The position numbers and the translations under genes are program-made. The notes under the pieces are model-generated. The model worked only from the letters and a program-made list of their open reading frames with translations. It did no database searches and had not been told where the DNA came from. From DATFVA01 sp963832355 (lineage in GTDB: Bacteria > Bacteroidota > Ignavibacteria > Ignavibacteriales > Ignavibacteriaceae): a stretch of DNA of 64,000 bases. Position 1 is the first letter of the stretch. Each line of letters begins with the position of its first letter. Shown piece after piece: positions 36,591-45,397 of this stretch. Location: contig CAWHTX010000010.1 of NCBI GenBank assembly GCA_963832355.1, positions 152,503-216,502 on the forward strand, read 5' to 3'.

Positions 36591-38952
36591 GAATGAAAAA
36601 ATAGGACTAATCGATCGTTATTGGAGAGCCGCAAATTATCTGGGTGCTGCACAATTGTATTTATGGAACAACCCGCTGTTAAGAAAGCCGTTAAAAGCTT
36701 CGGATATAAAACCACGATTACTTGGGCACTGGGGAACCCAGCCGGGACTAAATTTAATTTACGCACACCTGAATCGGTTGATCCGGGATACGAAAGAATC
36801 GATTTTACTGGTAGTTGGCCCCGGGCACGGTGCACCTGCTATTCTTTCCAACATATATCTCGAAGGAACGTTAACAGAATATTACCCTGATCTCGATTTT
36901 ACGGTTGAAGGAATGCGAAGATTTGTACGCCAGTTCTCAACTCCCGATGGAATGCCGAGCCACTTATATCCCGGCGTTCCGGGTATGATGCATGAAGGCG
37001 GAGAATTGGGTTACAGTCTTTCTCATGCATTTGGAGCTGTTTTCGATAACCCCGATTTAATCTCTGTGTGTGTTGTTGGTGACGGGGAAGGTGAAACAGG
37101 TCCTCTTGCCGCTGCCTGGCATTCAACGAAGTATCTGAACCCTGCTACTTCAGGTGCGGTTTTACCTATTCTGCATCTCAACGGGTATAAACTTTCGGGC
37201 CCCTCTCTTTTCGGCAGAATGACCGACTCTGATTTAAAAGATCTTTTCCGTGGTTACGGGTATGATGTACGTATTGTAGAAGGCGACAAGCCTGAAAATG
37301 TACATCGTCAAATGTGGGAAACTGTCGACTGGGCTTACCAGGAAATAATTTCTATCCGTGAAAAAGCCAGAAAAGGTGAAATACCTGATCGTATCATCTG
37401 GCCGATGATAATATTAAAAACTCCTAAAGGCTGGACCTGTCCAAAAGAAATGGATGGAAAACCTCTTGAGAATACTTTTCACGCTCACCAGATACCAATT
37501 ACAGATCCCGCAAATAATAAGGAGCATCTAAAGCTTCTGGAAAAATGGCTTCACAGTTATAAACCTGAAGAACTGTTTGAAGAAGAAGGCAAGCCGAAAA
37601 AAGATATACTTGATTTTTGTGCTGAAGGTGATCTTCGTATAGGTAAAAATCCGTATGCAAACGGAGGTAATTTCCTGAAACCCCTGAAGCTGCCCGACTT
37701 CAAAGATTACGCAGTAGAATTAAAGGAACCTACCGGGTTAAAAACAGAGGGCACAAGGAATTTGGCAAGATATGTAAGAGATATTTTTAAGAATAATAAA
37801 GAAGAAGCAAACTTCCGGTTCTTCTGTCCCGATGAAACTACCTCAAACAGGATGGAGCACATATTTGAAGAAACAAACAGAGCATTTATGTGGCCCATCG
37901 TAGATAGTGATGAATTTCTGTCGAAAGACGGCAGGGTTATGGAGATTCTCAGCGAACATACCATCGAAGGCTGGTTTGAAGGTTATCTGCTGACAGGCCG
38001 GCATGGAATATTTGCCTGCTATGAAGCATTTATACCTATCATAGATTCTATGCTTAACCAGTATGCAAAGTGGCTTAAAGTAGCAAATGAAATAGAATGG
38101 AGAAAACCTATATCTTCGATAAATTATCTTCTTACCTCGCATGTCTGGCGCCAGGACCATAATGGTTATACTCACCAGGTACCTAGTTTTATTAATAATG
38201 TGGCAAATAAGAAAAGTTCGGTAGCAAGGATCTATTTTCCTCCCGACGCTAACTGTCTGCTTTCAGTTATGGATCATTGTCTTGCCAGTAAGAACTATGT
38301 AAACCTTATAGTAGCATCCAAACAGAATATACCGCAGTATCTGGATATGGATGCCGCGGTTGAGCATTGTAAAAGAGGTGCTTCAAGGTGGGACTGGGCA
38401 AGCAACGATGATGGTGAACCGGATATTATTCTTGCCTCTGCCGGGGATGTTCCAACCGAAGAAACTGTTGCCGCCGCCTGGCTTTTGCGAAAGGAATTGC
38501 CTGATCTGAAAATAAGAGTTGTAAATGTGGTTGATCTGTTTACTCTGATCTCTCACCATGATCATAGTCATGGTCTGGATGACCAGGCCTTTAACGGACT
38601 TTTCGGTGAAGATAAAGATGTGATTTTTGCTTTCCATGGGTATCCCCGTGTAATTCACGAATTACTTCATCATCGGCCTAATCCACAGAGATTTCACGTT
38701 CATGGCTACATAGAAGAAGGCCGTACCACAACACCTTTTAATATGCGTGTACTGAATAAAATGAGTCGTTATCACCTTGCGATAGCTGCTTTGAACAGAG
38801 TAGAACGTATCCGTTCGTACGCAAGTATGACAATCGATAAATTCAATAATAAGCTGAAGGAACATGCGGCATATATTAAAAAGCATGATGATGATATGCC
38901 CGAAATAAAAAACTGGAAATGGGAGAATGCTGAATTGGGGAAAAAAAAGTAG
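36577..38952 (+). CDS. xfp: Phosphoketolase (xylulose-5-phosphate/fructose-6-phosphate)
   Basis: This 791-residue thiamine-diphosphate enzyme splits xylulose 5-phosphate or fructose 6-phosphate with phosphate into acetyl phosphate and an aldose phosphate. Diagnostic stretches include LGHWGTQPGLNLIYAHLNRL (about 49-68), VGPGHGAPAILSN, EGGELGYSLSHAFGAVFDNP and the ThDP motif GDGEGETGPLAAAWHS. A C-terminal domain has HHRPNPQRFHVHGYIEEG. Length is normal. It overlaps the acetate kinase gene by 14 bases and precedes the trehalose-phosphatase gene by 18. The pair forms the ATP-yielding half of a bifid-type shunt. Whether it prefers Xu5P or F6P cannot be read from the sequence. Confidence 0.97.
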   Translation: MKKVENEKIGLIDRYWRAANYLGAAQLYLWNNPLLRKPLKASDIKPRLLGHWGTQPGLNLIYAHLNRLIRDTKESILLVVGPGHGAPAILSNIYLEGTLTEYYPDLDFTVEGMRRFVRQFSTPDGMPSHLYPGVPGMMHEGGELGYSLSHAFGAVFDNPDLISVCVVGDGEGETGPLAAAWHSTKYLNPATSGAVLPILHLNGYKLSGPSLFGRMTDSDLKDLFRGYGYDVRIVEGDKPENVHRQMWETVDWAYQEIISIREKARKGEIPDRIIWPMIILKTPKGWTCPKEMDGKPLENTFHAHQIPITDPANNKEHLKLLEKWLHSYKPEELFEEEGKPKKDILDFCAEGDLRIGKNPYANGGNFLKPLKLPDFKDYAVELKEPTGLKTEGTRNLARYVRDIFKNNKEEANFRFFCPDETTSNRMEHIFEETNRAFMWPIVDSDEFLSKDGRVMEILSEHTIEGWFEGYLLTGRHGIFACYEAFIPIIDSMLNQYAKWLKVANEIEWRKPISSINYLLTSHVWRQDHNGYTHQVPSFINNVANKKSSVARIYFPPDANCLLSVMDHCLASKNYVNLIVASKQNIPQYLDMDAAVEHCKRGASRWDWASNDDGEPDIILASAGDVPTEETVAAAWLLRKELPDLKIRVVNVVDLFTLISHHDHSHGLDDQAFNGLFGEDKDVIFAFHGYPRVIHELLHHRPNPQRFHVHGYIEEGRTTTPFNMRVLNKMSRYHLAIAALNRVERIRSYASMTIDKFNNKLKEHAAYIKKHDDDMPEIKNWKWENAELGKKK

Positions 38953-38970
38953 AACAAAACTAAGAAGAAA

Positions 38971-39768
38971 ATGAAAAAAACTGATTTACACCTCGCGGGA
39001 AATGACAGGGAATTACTAAATAAGATTAAAAAAAGTAAGCCTGTATTTTTTCTTGATTACGACGGCACGCTTACCCCGATAGTAAATCATCCCGAAGATG
39101 CCGTATTATCAGACTCGATGAGTTCTGCCTTAAAGGACCTCGCAAAGGTCTGTACGGTGGCCATAGTAAGCGGCAGGGATAAAAAAGATGTTCAGAATTT
39201 AGTGGGACTGGATGAATTGATATATGCTGGAAGTCATGGTTTTGATATCAGCGGTCCCGGCGGTATGGAAATGCAGAATGAAGAGGGGAAGAAATATCTG
39301 CCCCTGCTCGATAGTGCAGAGGAAAGACTGCAAGGGAAACTGCCGGATATAAAAGGCGCTCAGTTGGAACGGAAGAAATTCTCAATCGCTGTCCATTACC
39401 GCAATGTCGGCGACAACGATGTTCAGAAAGTAAAGGACCTGGTTGACGAAGTTCATAAACATTATCCTGCTTTAAGAAAAAGCTTTGGAAAAAAAGTAAT
39501 TGAACTTCAGCCTGATATCGACTGGAATAAAGGAAAAGCTGTTTTATGGTTAATGAAGAAATTAGACCTTGAAGATGGTAATGTTCTGCCTGTATATATA
39601 GGTGATGACCTCACAGATGAGGATGCATTCGAAGCACTGCAGGGAATCGGACCCGGAATCCTGGTGGGGGATCATGGGCATAAAACAAAAGCTCAGTATC
39701 TGCTGCATAATGTTGATGAGGTTGAAGATTTTCTCGAGGAAGTAATTAATAATATTAAATCAGAATAG
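38971..39768 (+). CDS. otsB: Trehalose-6-phosphate phosphatase (HAD family)
   Basis: This 265-residue HAD phosphatase has motif I DYDGT (29-33, nucleophile D29), motif II VSGRDKKDV, the typical LIYAGSHGFDISGPGG, KGKAVLWLMKKL and motif IV GDDLTDEDAFEAL (about 211-223). It should release phosphate from trehalose 6-phosphate. No trehalose-6-phosphate synthase (OtsA) gene is in this window, so its substrate could come from elsewhere or be a related sugar phosphate. The gene lies 18 bases after xfp and 4 bases before the GH65 gene; translational coupling is likely. Confidence 0.92.
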   Translation: MKKTDLHLAGNDRELLNKIKKSKPVFFLDYDGTLTPIVNHPEDAVLSDSMSSALKDLAKVCTVAIVSGRDKKDVQNLVGLDELIYAGSHGFDISGPGGMEMQNEEGKKYLPLLDSAEERLQGKLPDIKGAQLERKKFSIAVHYRNVGDNDVQKVKDLVDEVHKHYPALRKSFGKKVIELQPDIDWNKGKAVLWLMKKLDLEDGNVLPVYIGDDLTDEDAFEALQGIGPGILVGDHGHKTKAQYLLHNVDEVEDFLEEVINNIKSE

Positions 39769-39772
39769 TATT

Positions 39773-42214
39773 ATGGAAACATGGAAAATTGTATATGATG
39801 AATGGAACCCCGAACAGGAGCAGCTGCGTGAAGCACTCTGCACTTTGGGCAACGGTTATTTTGCATCTCGCGGTGCGGCTGAAGAATCCAAAGATGACGG
39901 AACCCATTATCCGGGAACTTATCTTGCGGGCGGCTACAACCGTCTGAAATCCCATATTGCAGGAAAGGTAATTGAGAACGAGGATCTTGTTAACTGGCCA
40001 AACTGGCTGTGTATGAATTTCAGGATCGGTGATGATGATTGGTTCAGTCTGGAAAATGTCGATTTATTAGAATACCATCAGGAACTGGACCTTTTTACGG
40101 GGGTTTTAATGAGACATTTCAGGTTTAAGGATCAGAAAGACCGGATAACAGATTTAACCAGCCGCCGCATCGTTAATATGGCCGATCCTCATCGCGCAGC
40201 AATACAGTGGGTATTTAAGCCCGAGAACTGGTCGGATAAAATTCATATAATATCGGGACTCGATGGTTCGGTAATAAATAACGGTGTTGCAAGGTACAGG
40301 GAATTAGAAAGTAAGCATCTGCAGACTCTTGAAACCGGATCAGAAGGAGAAGACGGTATTTATATTCTGGTAAAGACGGTGCAGTCAAATATTCGTATGG
40401 CCCAGGCCGCAAAAACCTATATCACAGGAAAGTTTGAAGAAAAACCTCTGACGCGAGAAACAATACGGAAGGATGAATATATAGGACAGGTGCTTACGTT
40501 TGATTGTGAATCCGAAATTCCCGTTCAGATCGAGAAGCTGGTTTCGGTTTATACTTCGCGCGACCCGGCTATCAGTGAACCTGTATTAGAAGCTAAAAAA
40601 AGTTTAGCCCGCGTTAAAGATTTTGAAACCATGTTTGAGGAACACAAAATTGCGTGGAATGATCTGTGGGATCGCAGCGACATAGTAATTGAAGATGATG
40701 AAGAAGCCCAATTAATCTTACGGCTGCATATTTTTCATTTATTGCAGACAGTATCAATGAATAGTATTGAGCTTGATGTAGGTATACCTGCAAGAGGATG
40801 GCATGGTGAGGCATACCGTGGCCATATTTTCTGGGATGAGCTTTACATTTTTCCTTTCCTGAACATGCGCATTCCGGAACTTACGCGTACACTGCTGATG
40901 TACCGCTATCGCAGATTGGAAGAAGCCAGGTTCTCTGCACAACAGGCCGGTTATAAAGGTGCAATGTATCCATGGCAAAGCGGCAGCGACGGCAGGGAAG
41001 AGAGTCAGGTCATTCATTTAAATCCTAATACGGGTGAGTGGGGACCGGATAATACGCGCCTGCAGCGTCACATTAACTCGGCTATTGCATACAACGTCTG
41101 GCAGTATTACCAGGCAACAAATGATATGGAATTTTTATTCTTCTATGGTGCCGATATGATTCTTGAAATTGCAAGGTTCTGGGAAAGTATCTCACAATAT
41201 AATCCTGAGATGGACCGTTTTGAAATTAAAGGTGTGGTCGGTCCCGATGAATTTCATACCAAATATCCCGACAGGGAAGAAGCCGGATTAGATAATAATG
41301 CTTATACTAATTTTATGGCGGCCTGGGTGATGCAGACAGCGATGCGGATATTGAAATTAATTGACGGGGACCGGAAAAAGATGCTGCTTAAAAAGTTAAA
41401 TATTGAGCCGGAAGAACTCCTAAGATGGGAAGATGTAAGCTCAAAGATGTACTTACCTATACGGGATGATAGTATAATCAATCAGTTCGATGGATATGAT
41501 AAGCTGGAAGAATTTGACTGGGAAGGGTACAAGAAAAAATACGGCGATATCCAGCGTCTCGACCGGATACTTAAATCAGAAGACGATACAACAAACCGTT
41601 ATCAGGTTGGTAAGCAGGCCGACGTATTAATGATTTTCTACCTCTTCTCCGCCGAAGGAATTAAAGAAGTATTTGAAAAGCTGAACTATAACTTCAATCC
41701 AGAAATGATAACGAAAAATATCGATTACTATCAGCAGAGGACTTCTCACGGATCAACATTAAGCCGGCTGGTTTATTCGTGGGTGCTGGCAAGGTCCAAT
41801 AGGGAGGTATCCTGGCATCTGTTTAAAGAAGCGCTTAAGAGTGATTACCGGGATATTCAGGGAGGCACAACTCCCGAGGGAATACATCTCGGATCAATGG
41901 CAGGGACTGTGGATATGATCCAGAGATGCTATACTGCAATTGAAGTAGGGGAGGACAACTTATGTCTTAATCCGCAGCTGCCTAATGAAGTAAAATGTGT
42001 GAATATAAGAGTAAGGTACAGAGGACACTGGATCAAATTAAATATTACTCACGAAAAGATGAGCGTCAATTTTGAAACAGGATGGACAGAAAAGGTTGAT
42101 ATTTGTGTTGACAGCAAGGTTTATTCATTCCAGCAGGGAGATGTTATGGAATTCGATCTGAGTGGTTCAGAATATCACAGAATAGCAAAGCCGGAAACGG
42201 AAAAAAGTAATTAG
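39773..42214 (+). CDS. GH65 disaccharide phosphorylase (trehalose/kojibiose/maltose type)
   Basis: This 813-residue inverting phosphorylase cleaves an alpha-glucosyl disaccharide with phosphate to beta-glucose 1-phosphate plus glucose. It has an N-terminal beta-sandwich (about 1-270), an (alpha/alpha)6 barrel with WDELYIFPFLNMRIP, the catalytic-acid motif VVGPDEFHTKYP (Glu about 493), the phosphate-binding QRTSHGSTLSRLVYSW (about 657-672), and a C-terminal sheet domain. Exact specificity is not readable; adjacency to OtsB makes trehalose or trehalose 6-phosphate the best guesses. A beta-phosphoglucomutase gene follows after 56 bases, the classic partner. Confidence 0.93.
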   Translation: METWKIVYDEWNPEQEQLREALCTLGNGYFASRGAAEESKDDGTHYPGTYLAGGYNRLKSHIAGKVIENEDLVNWPNWLCMNFRIGDDDWFSLENVDLLEYHQELDLFTGVLMRHFRFKDQKDRITDLTSRRIVNMADPHRAAIQWVFKPENWSDKIHIISGLDGSVINNGVARYRELESKHLQTLETGSEGEDGIYILVKTVQSNIRMAQAAKTYITGKFEEKPLTRETIRKDEYIGQVLTFDCESEIPVQIEKLVSVYTSRDPAISEPVLEAKKSLARVKDFETMFEEHKIAWNDLWDRSDIVIEDDEEAQLILRLHIFHLLQTVSMNSIELDVGIPARGWHGEAYRGHIFWDELYIFPFLNMRIPELTRTLLMYRYRRLEEARFSAQQAGYKGAMYPWQSGSDGREESQVIHLNPNTGEWGPDNTRLQRHINSAIAYNVWQYYQATNDMEFLFFYGADMILEIARFWESISQYNPEMDRFEIKGVVGPDEFHTKYPDREEAGLDNNAYTNFMAAWVMQTAMRILKLIDGDRKKMLLKKLNIEPEELLRWEDVSSKMYLPIRDDSIINQFDGYDKLEEFDWEGYKKKYGDIQRLDRILKSEDDTTNRYQVGKQADVLMIFYLFSAEGIKEVFEKLNYNFNPEMITKNIDYYQQRTSHGSTLSRLVYSWVLARSNREVSWHLFKEALKSDYRDIQGGTTPEGIHLGSMAGTVDMIQRCYTAIEVGEDNLCLNPQLPNEVKCVNIRVRYRGHWIKLNITHEKMSVNFETGWTEKVDICVDSKVYSFQQGDVMEFDLSGSEYHRIAKPETEKSN

Positions 42215-42270
42215 AGGAATTAGATGCAGCCCGGGTATGATCAGGCTTCGTCAAAGGAGCGTTAAAATTT

Positions 42271-43023
42271 ATGAGTGCAGGAAAAAATAAAATGCAGTGG
42301 TCAACTGATGGTCTGGAGGCATTGATCTTTGATCTCGATGGTGTAATTACACGTACCGCAGCCCTGCATATGAAGGCCTGGCAGCAGATGTTTGAATCAT
42401 ATTTTCAAAAGTATCGTAAAGAAACTGACGGGGACATTGAACCTTACAAAGGCAAAGAAGATTATCTGAAATATATCGACGGCAAACCAAGGTATGACGG
42501 TGTTAAGAGTCTTCTGGAATCACGTGATATCAATCTCGATTATGGTGATCCTGAAGACGGACCCGATAAAGAAACAATTTGCGGACTTGGCAACCGGAAA
42601 AATAAGATCTTTCTGGACCTTATGAAGAAAGAGGGCGTCCAGGTTTTTGATGATACAATTAAAAAGATTAAAAAATGGCGGAAACAGGAACTAAAAACGG
42701 CAGTAATATCTTCAAGTAAAAACTGTAAAGCTGTACTGGAAACCGCAAAGATAGATGACCTTTTCGATATTAGAATCGACGGTGTTACATCGGAAGAACT
42801 GAATATACCCGGTAAGCCTGCTCCCGATATTTTTCTTGAGGCGGCAAAACAACTGGATACAGTTCCGTCAAAGAGTGCAGTATTTGAAGATGCTATTGCC
42901 GGTGTAAAGGCAGGGAAAGCCGGAAACTTTAAATATGTAGTTGGCGTTGCCCGCCATGGTAAAGAGGAAGATCTTTATAAAAACGGCGCCAGCCTGGTTA
43001 TAAATAACTTCGATGAATTATGA
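42271..43023 (+). CDS. pgmB: Beta-phosphoglucomutase-like HAD hydrolase
   Basis: This 250-residue HAD-family protein has motif I FDLDGVITRTAALH (D21 nucleophile, D23), a larger helical cap (about 34-125), motif II VISSSKNC, motif III lysine in NIPGKPAPDIFLEAA and motif IV FEDAIAGVKAGKAG. The beta-phosphoglucomutase assignment rests on the motifs and on its place after a GH65 phosphorylase: it would turn beta-glucose 1-phosphate into glucose 6-phosphate. The cap is somewhat longer than in the Lactococcus enzyme. A ribosome binding site (AAAGGAG) lies 12 bases before the ATG. It ends the operon; its 3' end overlaps the convergent cytochrome gene by six bases. Confidence 0.88.
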   Translation: MSAGKNKMQWSTDGLEALIFDLDGVITRTAALHMKAWQQMFESYFQKYRKETDGDIEPYKGKEDYLKYIDGKPRYDGVKSLLESRDINLDYGDPEDGPDKETICGLGNRKNKIFLDLMKKEGVQVFDDTIKKIKKWRKQELKTAVISSSKNCKAVLETAKIDDLFDIRIDGVTSEELNIPGKPAPDIFLEAAKQLDTVPSKSAVFEDAIAGVKAGKAGNFKYVVGVARHGKEEDLYKNGASLVINNFDEL

Positions 43024-45195
43024 TGATTCATTTTTATCCTCTTCTTCCGACTTAAGTTTTTTAAGCTGCAAAGGGTGTTCTGCTTGCATTTCCTCCTCAC
43101 TTATTTTTCCCCTCAGCCAGGCCAGATTCATCGGATAAACGTCTGGATTAAATATTACGAAATAAAAATGCCATATAATTATTGCAAGCGTTGCGAGCAA
43201 TGCTTCATAGAAATGAACAGTTCTTGCTATATTCCATCCTCCAGTGGTCACCAGGTCTATAAAGAAATTATTAAACCACATAATTATGCCTGTAATTGAC
43301 ATAATTACCGTGCCCCATATTAAAGCCCAGTATTCTACCTTCTCAGCATAGCTGAACCTGTCAAGTTCAGGTTTGCTTTTTGAAAGACCCAGATTATATT
43401 TTGCCACACCAAATGCATCGGTAAAATCTTTATGCTTTGGCAGCAGATCTTTTATAAGTTGTTTTCCTCTGTGGGTTGCTATGATGTAATAAATATGATA
43501 TAAACCGGCTGCGATCAGAACAGCACCTGCAATGCGGTGTACAATACTTCTGAGCTGAAAGGCATCCTTAATAATATCTCTTATAAATACAACCCACCAC
43601 GCATTGGGAAATTGAAGCATAAAGCCGGTTACGGCAAGCATAATAAAACTGACTGCCAGTACCATATGCTGAATTCTTTCATTCAAAGTCATTCGTAAAT
43701 AAAGAGAATGACGATATTTCTGTTCCGGTAATTTTCCCTCACTCTTTAATTTTTTTATTTTAGCTTTTTTTACGAAATCCAGGAGATTATGAATAAACAT
43801 GAGTCCTATTGTCAGGACTATCAGGATTGTATATGCCAGAACAATCCAGTGTAAAGCAGTCACTTTAGGCTGAGGAAATGAAACATGAATTTTCCCCACG
43901 GCAAATTTTTCAGTTGCTCCAGGATGACACTTACCACAGGTTTTTGAAAGGTTAGCCTTGTTTACAGAAGATCTCGGGTCATCCGGGGGCAAGATTAGGT
44001 GTATGCCATGGCAGCTTCCGCAATTTGCTACTGTAGTAACACCTTCCTGCATTGCCAGACCATGATAACTTTCCTCAAAAGTAGATAAGCGATTGGGATT
44101 CAAATTGTATTTGTTAGCCAGTTTAACCGAAGCATGGCAGCTTGAACATAATTTCTGTGAAATATTAAGCTTCGATGTTTTTGCGCTGGGATTACCGGGA
44201 CTCAAAATATTATGTTCACCATGACAGGTAGTGCAGACTGGTGCATCCTGATTACCTTTCTGCAGAACCTGTGTTCCGTGAATACTCTCTTTATATTTTT
44301 TTTCAACTTCATTGTGGCAGTTTCCGCAGGTATTCGGCACATTAAACCTGTTTATTGTGGAGGTTGGATCCCCCGCCGATTTTTGCCTGTGAGCAGTATG
44401 ACAATTAACACAGTTGGCAGCCTTTCCGTTACCCGAGTCCAAAGCTTGTACGTGGATGCTCTTTTTATAAGATGAAATAAATCCCGCTGAAGGGGAAGTT
44501 TCTGATCGTATCTTTGGATTATTAAGATGGCAGGAAAGGCATAGATCATTCTGAGACAGCTTCAGACTGGTTACATCTTTAGCTTCAATCGGTAATATAT
44601 TTTGATGCATATGACAGGTTAAACAGTTGGGAGCCCCTGCCACTCCTTCTCTAAGTCCGTTTGCATGTGAGGAGGTTTCAAAATCAGACTTTTCATCAGT
44701 ATGACAATTGCCGCATGTACTTACAATATTGGATTTGCTGAATTTACTCCCTTTGGCTTCGGGCGAAGAAATATCGTGAGTACCATGGCACTCTTTACAG
44801 TTCACATCAGGCGTTCCACCCCTGCCGTTTGCGTTCAGCATCTGCGGATGAAAGGGATGCTGTTTCGGGCTGTCTTCATGACATTTTAAACAATTTACGG
44901 CTTGAATATTTTTTTTATGCGGGATAGAGTTTGGATCAAAACCGGTATGGCACGACACACAATCCAGGATCCCGTGTACCGAATTTTGAAAAACTTTCTG
45001 ACTGACAAATAATGAGACCGTCCTGCCGTTTTTTTGCATGGTAAGCGTGCTATCACTGTGACACATGAGACAGTCACTATTGCTCTGAGGACAGGTAGTA
45101 TTTGAAAGCAAGAATATGTCAAACATAAAAATTAAGATAAAAGGAAGCCGTTTAGGCTTGCGGGAAGATTTATTTTGTGTTAAAAAATTAACCAT
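43018..45195 (-). CDS. Thirteen-haem cytochrome c fused to membrane cytochrome b
   Basis: This 725-residue protein has a signal peptide (about 14-36) followed by thirteen CxxCH motifs between residues 42 and 424 (CLMCH, CVSCH, CLKCH, CKECH, CGNCH, CLTCH, CLSCH, CVNCH, CGNCH, CTTCH, CSSCH, CGSCH, CGKCH). A cytochrome b561/formate-dehydrogenase-gamma-like membrane domain occupies about 445-700, with histidines well placed as haem b ligands (RIQHMVLAVS, VHRIAG, YHIYYI, VHFYEA, WHFYF). It should oxidise menaquinol in the inner membrane and pass electrons to its own periplasmic haem wire. The combination recalls Geobacter CbcL, a cytochrome b/multihaem c fusion used in metal reduction; domain order and haem number may differ. 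It is divergent from the nine-haem cytochrome gene. Confidence 0.92.
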   Translation of the reverse strand: MVNFLTQNKSSRKPKRLPFILIFMFDIFLLSNTTCPQSNSDCLMCHSDSTLTMQKNGRTVSLFVSQKVFQNSVHGILDCVSCHTGFDPNSIPHKKNIQAVNCLKCHEDSPKQHPFHPQMLNANGRGGTPDVNCKECHGTHDISSPEAKGSKFSKSNIVSTCGNCHTDEKSDFETSSHANGLREGVAGAPNCLTCHMHQNILPIEAKDVTSLKLSQNDLCLSCHLNNPKIRSETSPSAGFISSYKKSIHVQALDSGNGKAANCVNCHTAHRQKSAGDPTSTINRFNVPNTCGNCHNEVEKKYKESIHGTQVLQKGNQDAPVCTTCHGEHNILSPGNPSAKTSKLNISQKLCSSCHASVKLANKYNLNPNRLSTFEESYHGLAMQEGVTTVANCGSCHGIHLILPPDDPRSSVNKANLSKTCGKCHPGATEKFAVGKIHVSFPQPKVTALHWIVLAYTILIVLTIGLMFIHNLLDFVKKAKIKKLKSEGKLPEQKYRHSLYLRMTLNERIQHMVLAVSFIMLAVTGFMLQFPNAWWVVFIRDIIKDAFQLRSIVHRIAGAVLIAAGLYHIYYIIATHRGKQLIKDLLPKHKDFTDAFGVAKYNLGLSKSKPELDRFSYAEKVEYWALIWGTVIMSITGIIMWFNNFFIDLVTTGGWNIARTVHFYEALLATLAIIIWHFYFVIFNPDVYPMNLAWLRGKISEEEMQAEHPLQLKKLKSEEEDKNESS

Positions 45196-45279
45196 TAAAA
45201 AAGTTTCTATTCAGGATTCGAATTATTACGATTTTAAAATAGTACTGTTACTTCTTTCCTTGTTTGTTAGTAAGCACAA

Positions 45280-45308
45280 TTGCTGATAAACACAATATTT
45301 TATATAAA
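45280..45308 (+). promoter_or_regulatory. Possible sigma70-type promoter of nine-haem cytochrome gene
   Basis: TTGCTG (45280-45285) and TATAAA (45303-45308) are separated by 17 bases, about 90 bases upstream of the ATG at 45398. The region is very AT-rich, so chance matches are likely. Confidence 0.3.
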
Positions 45309-45397
45309 ATATTAATATTCTTATGGTTAGAAAATTATTCCAATTTAATTGTTTTATAACTAACTATAAGGTGAATAATTCCAGAGGGAGATAACAT

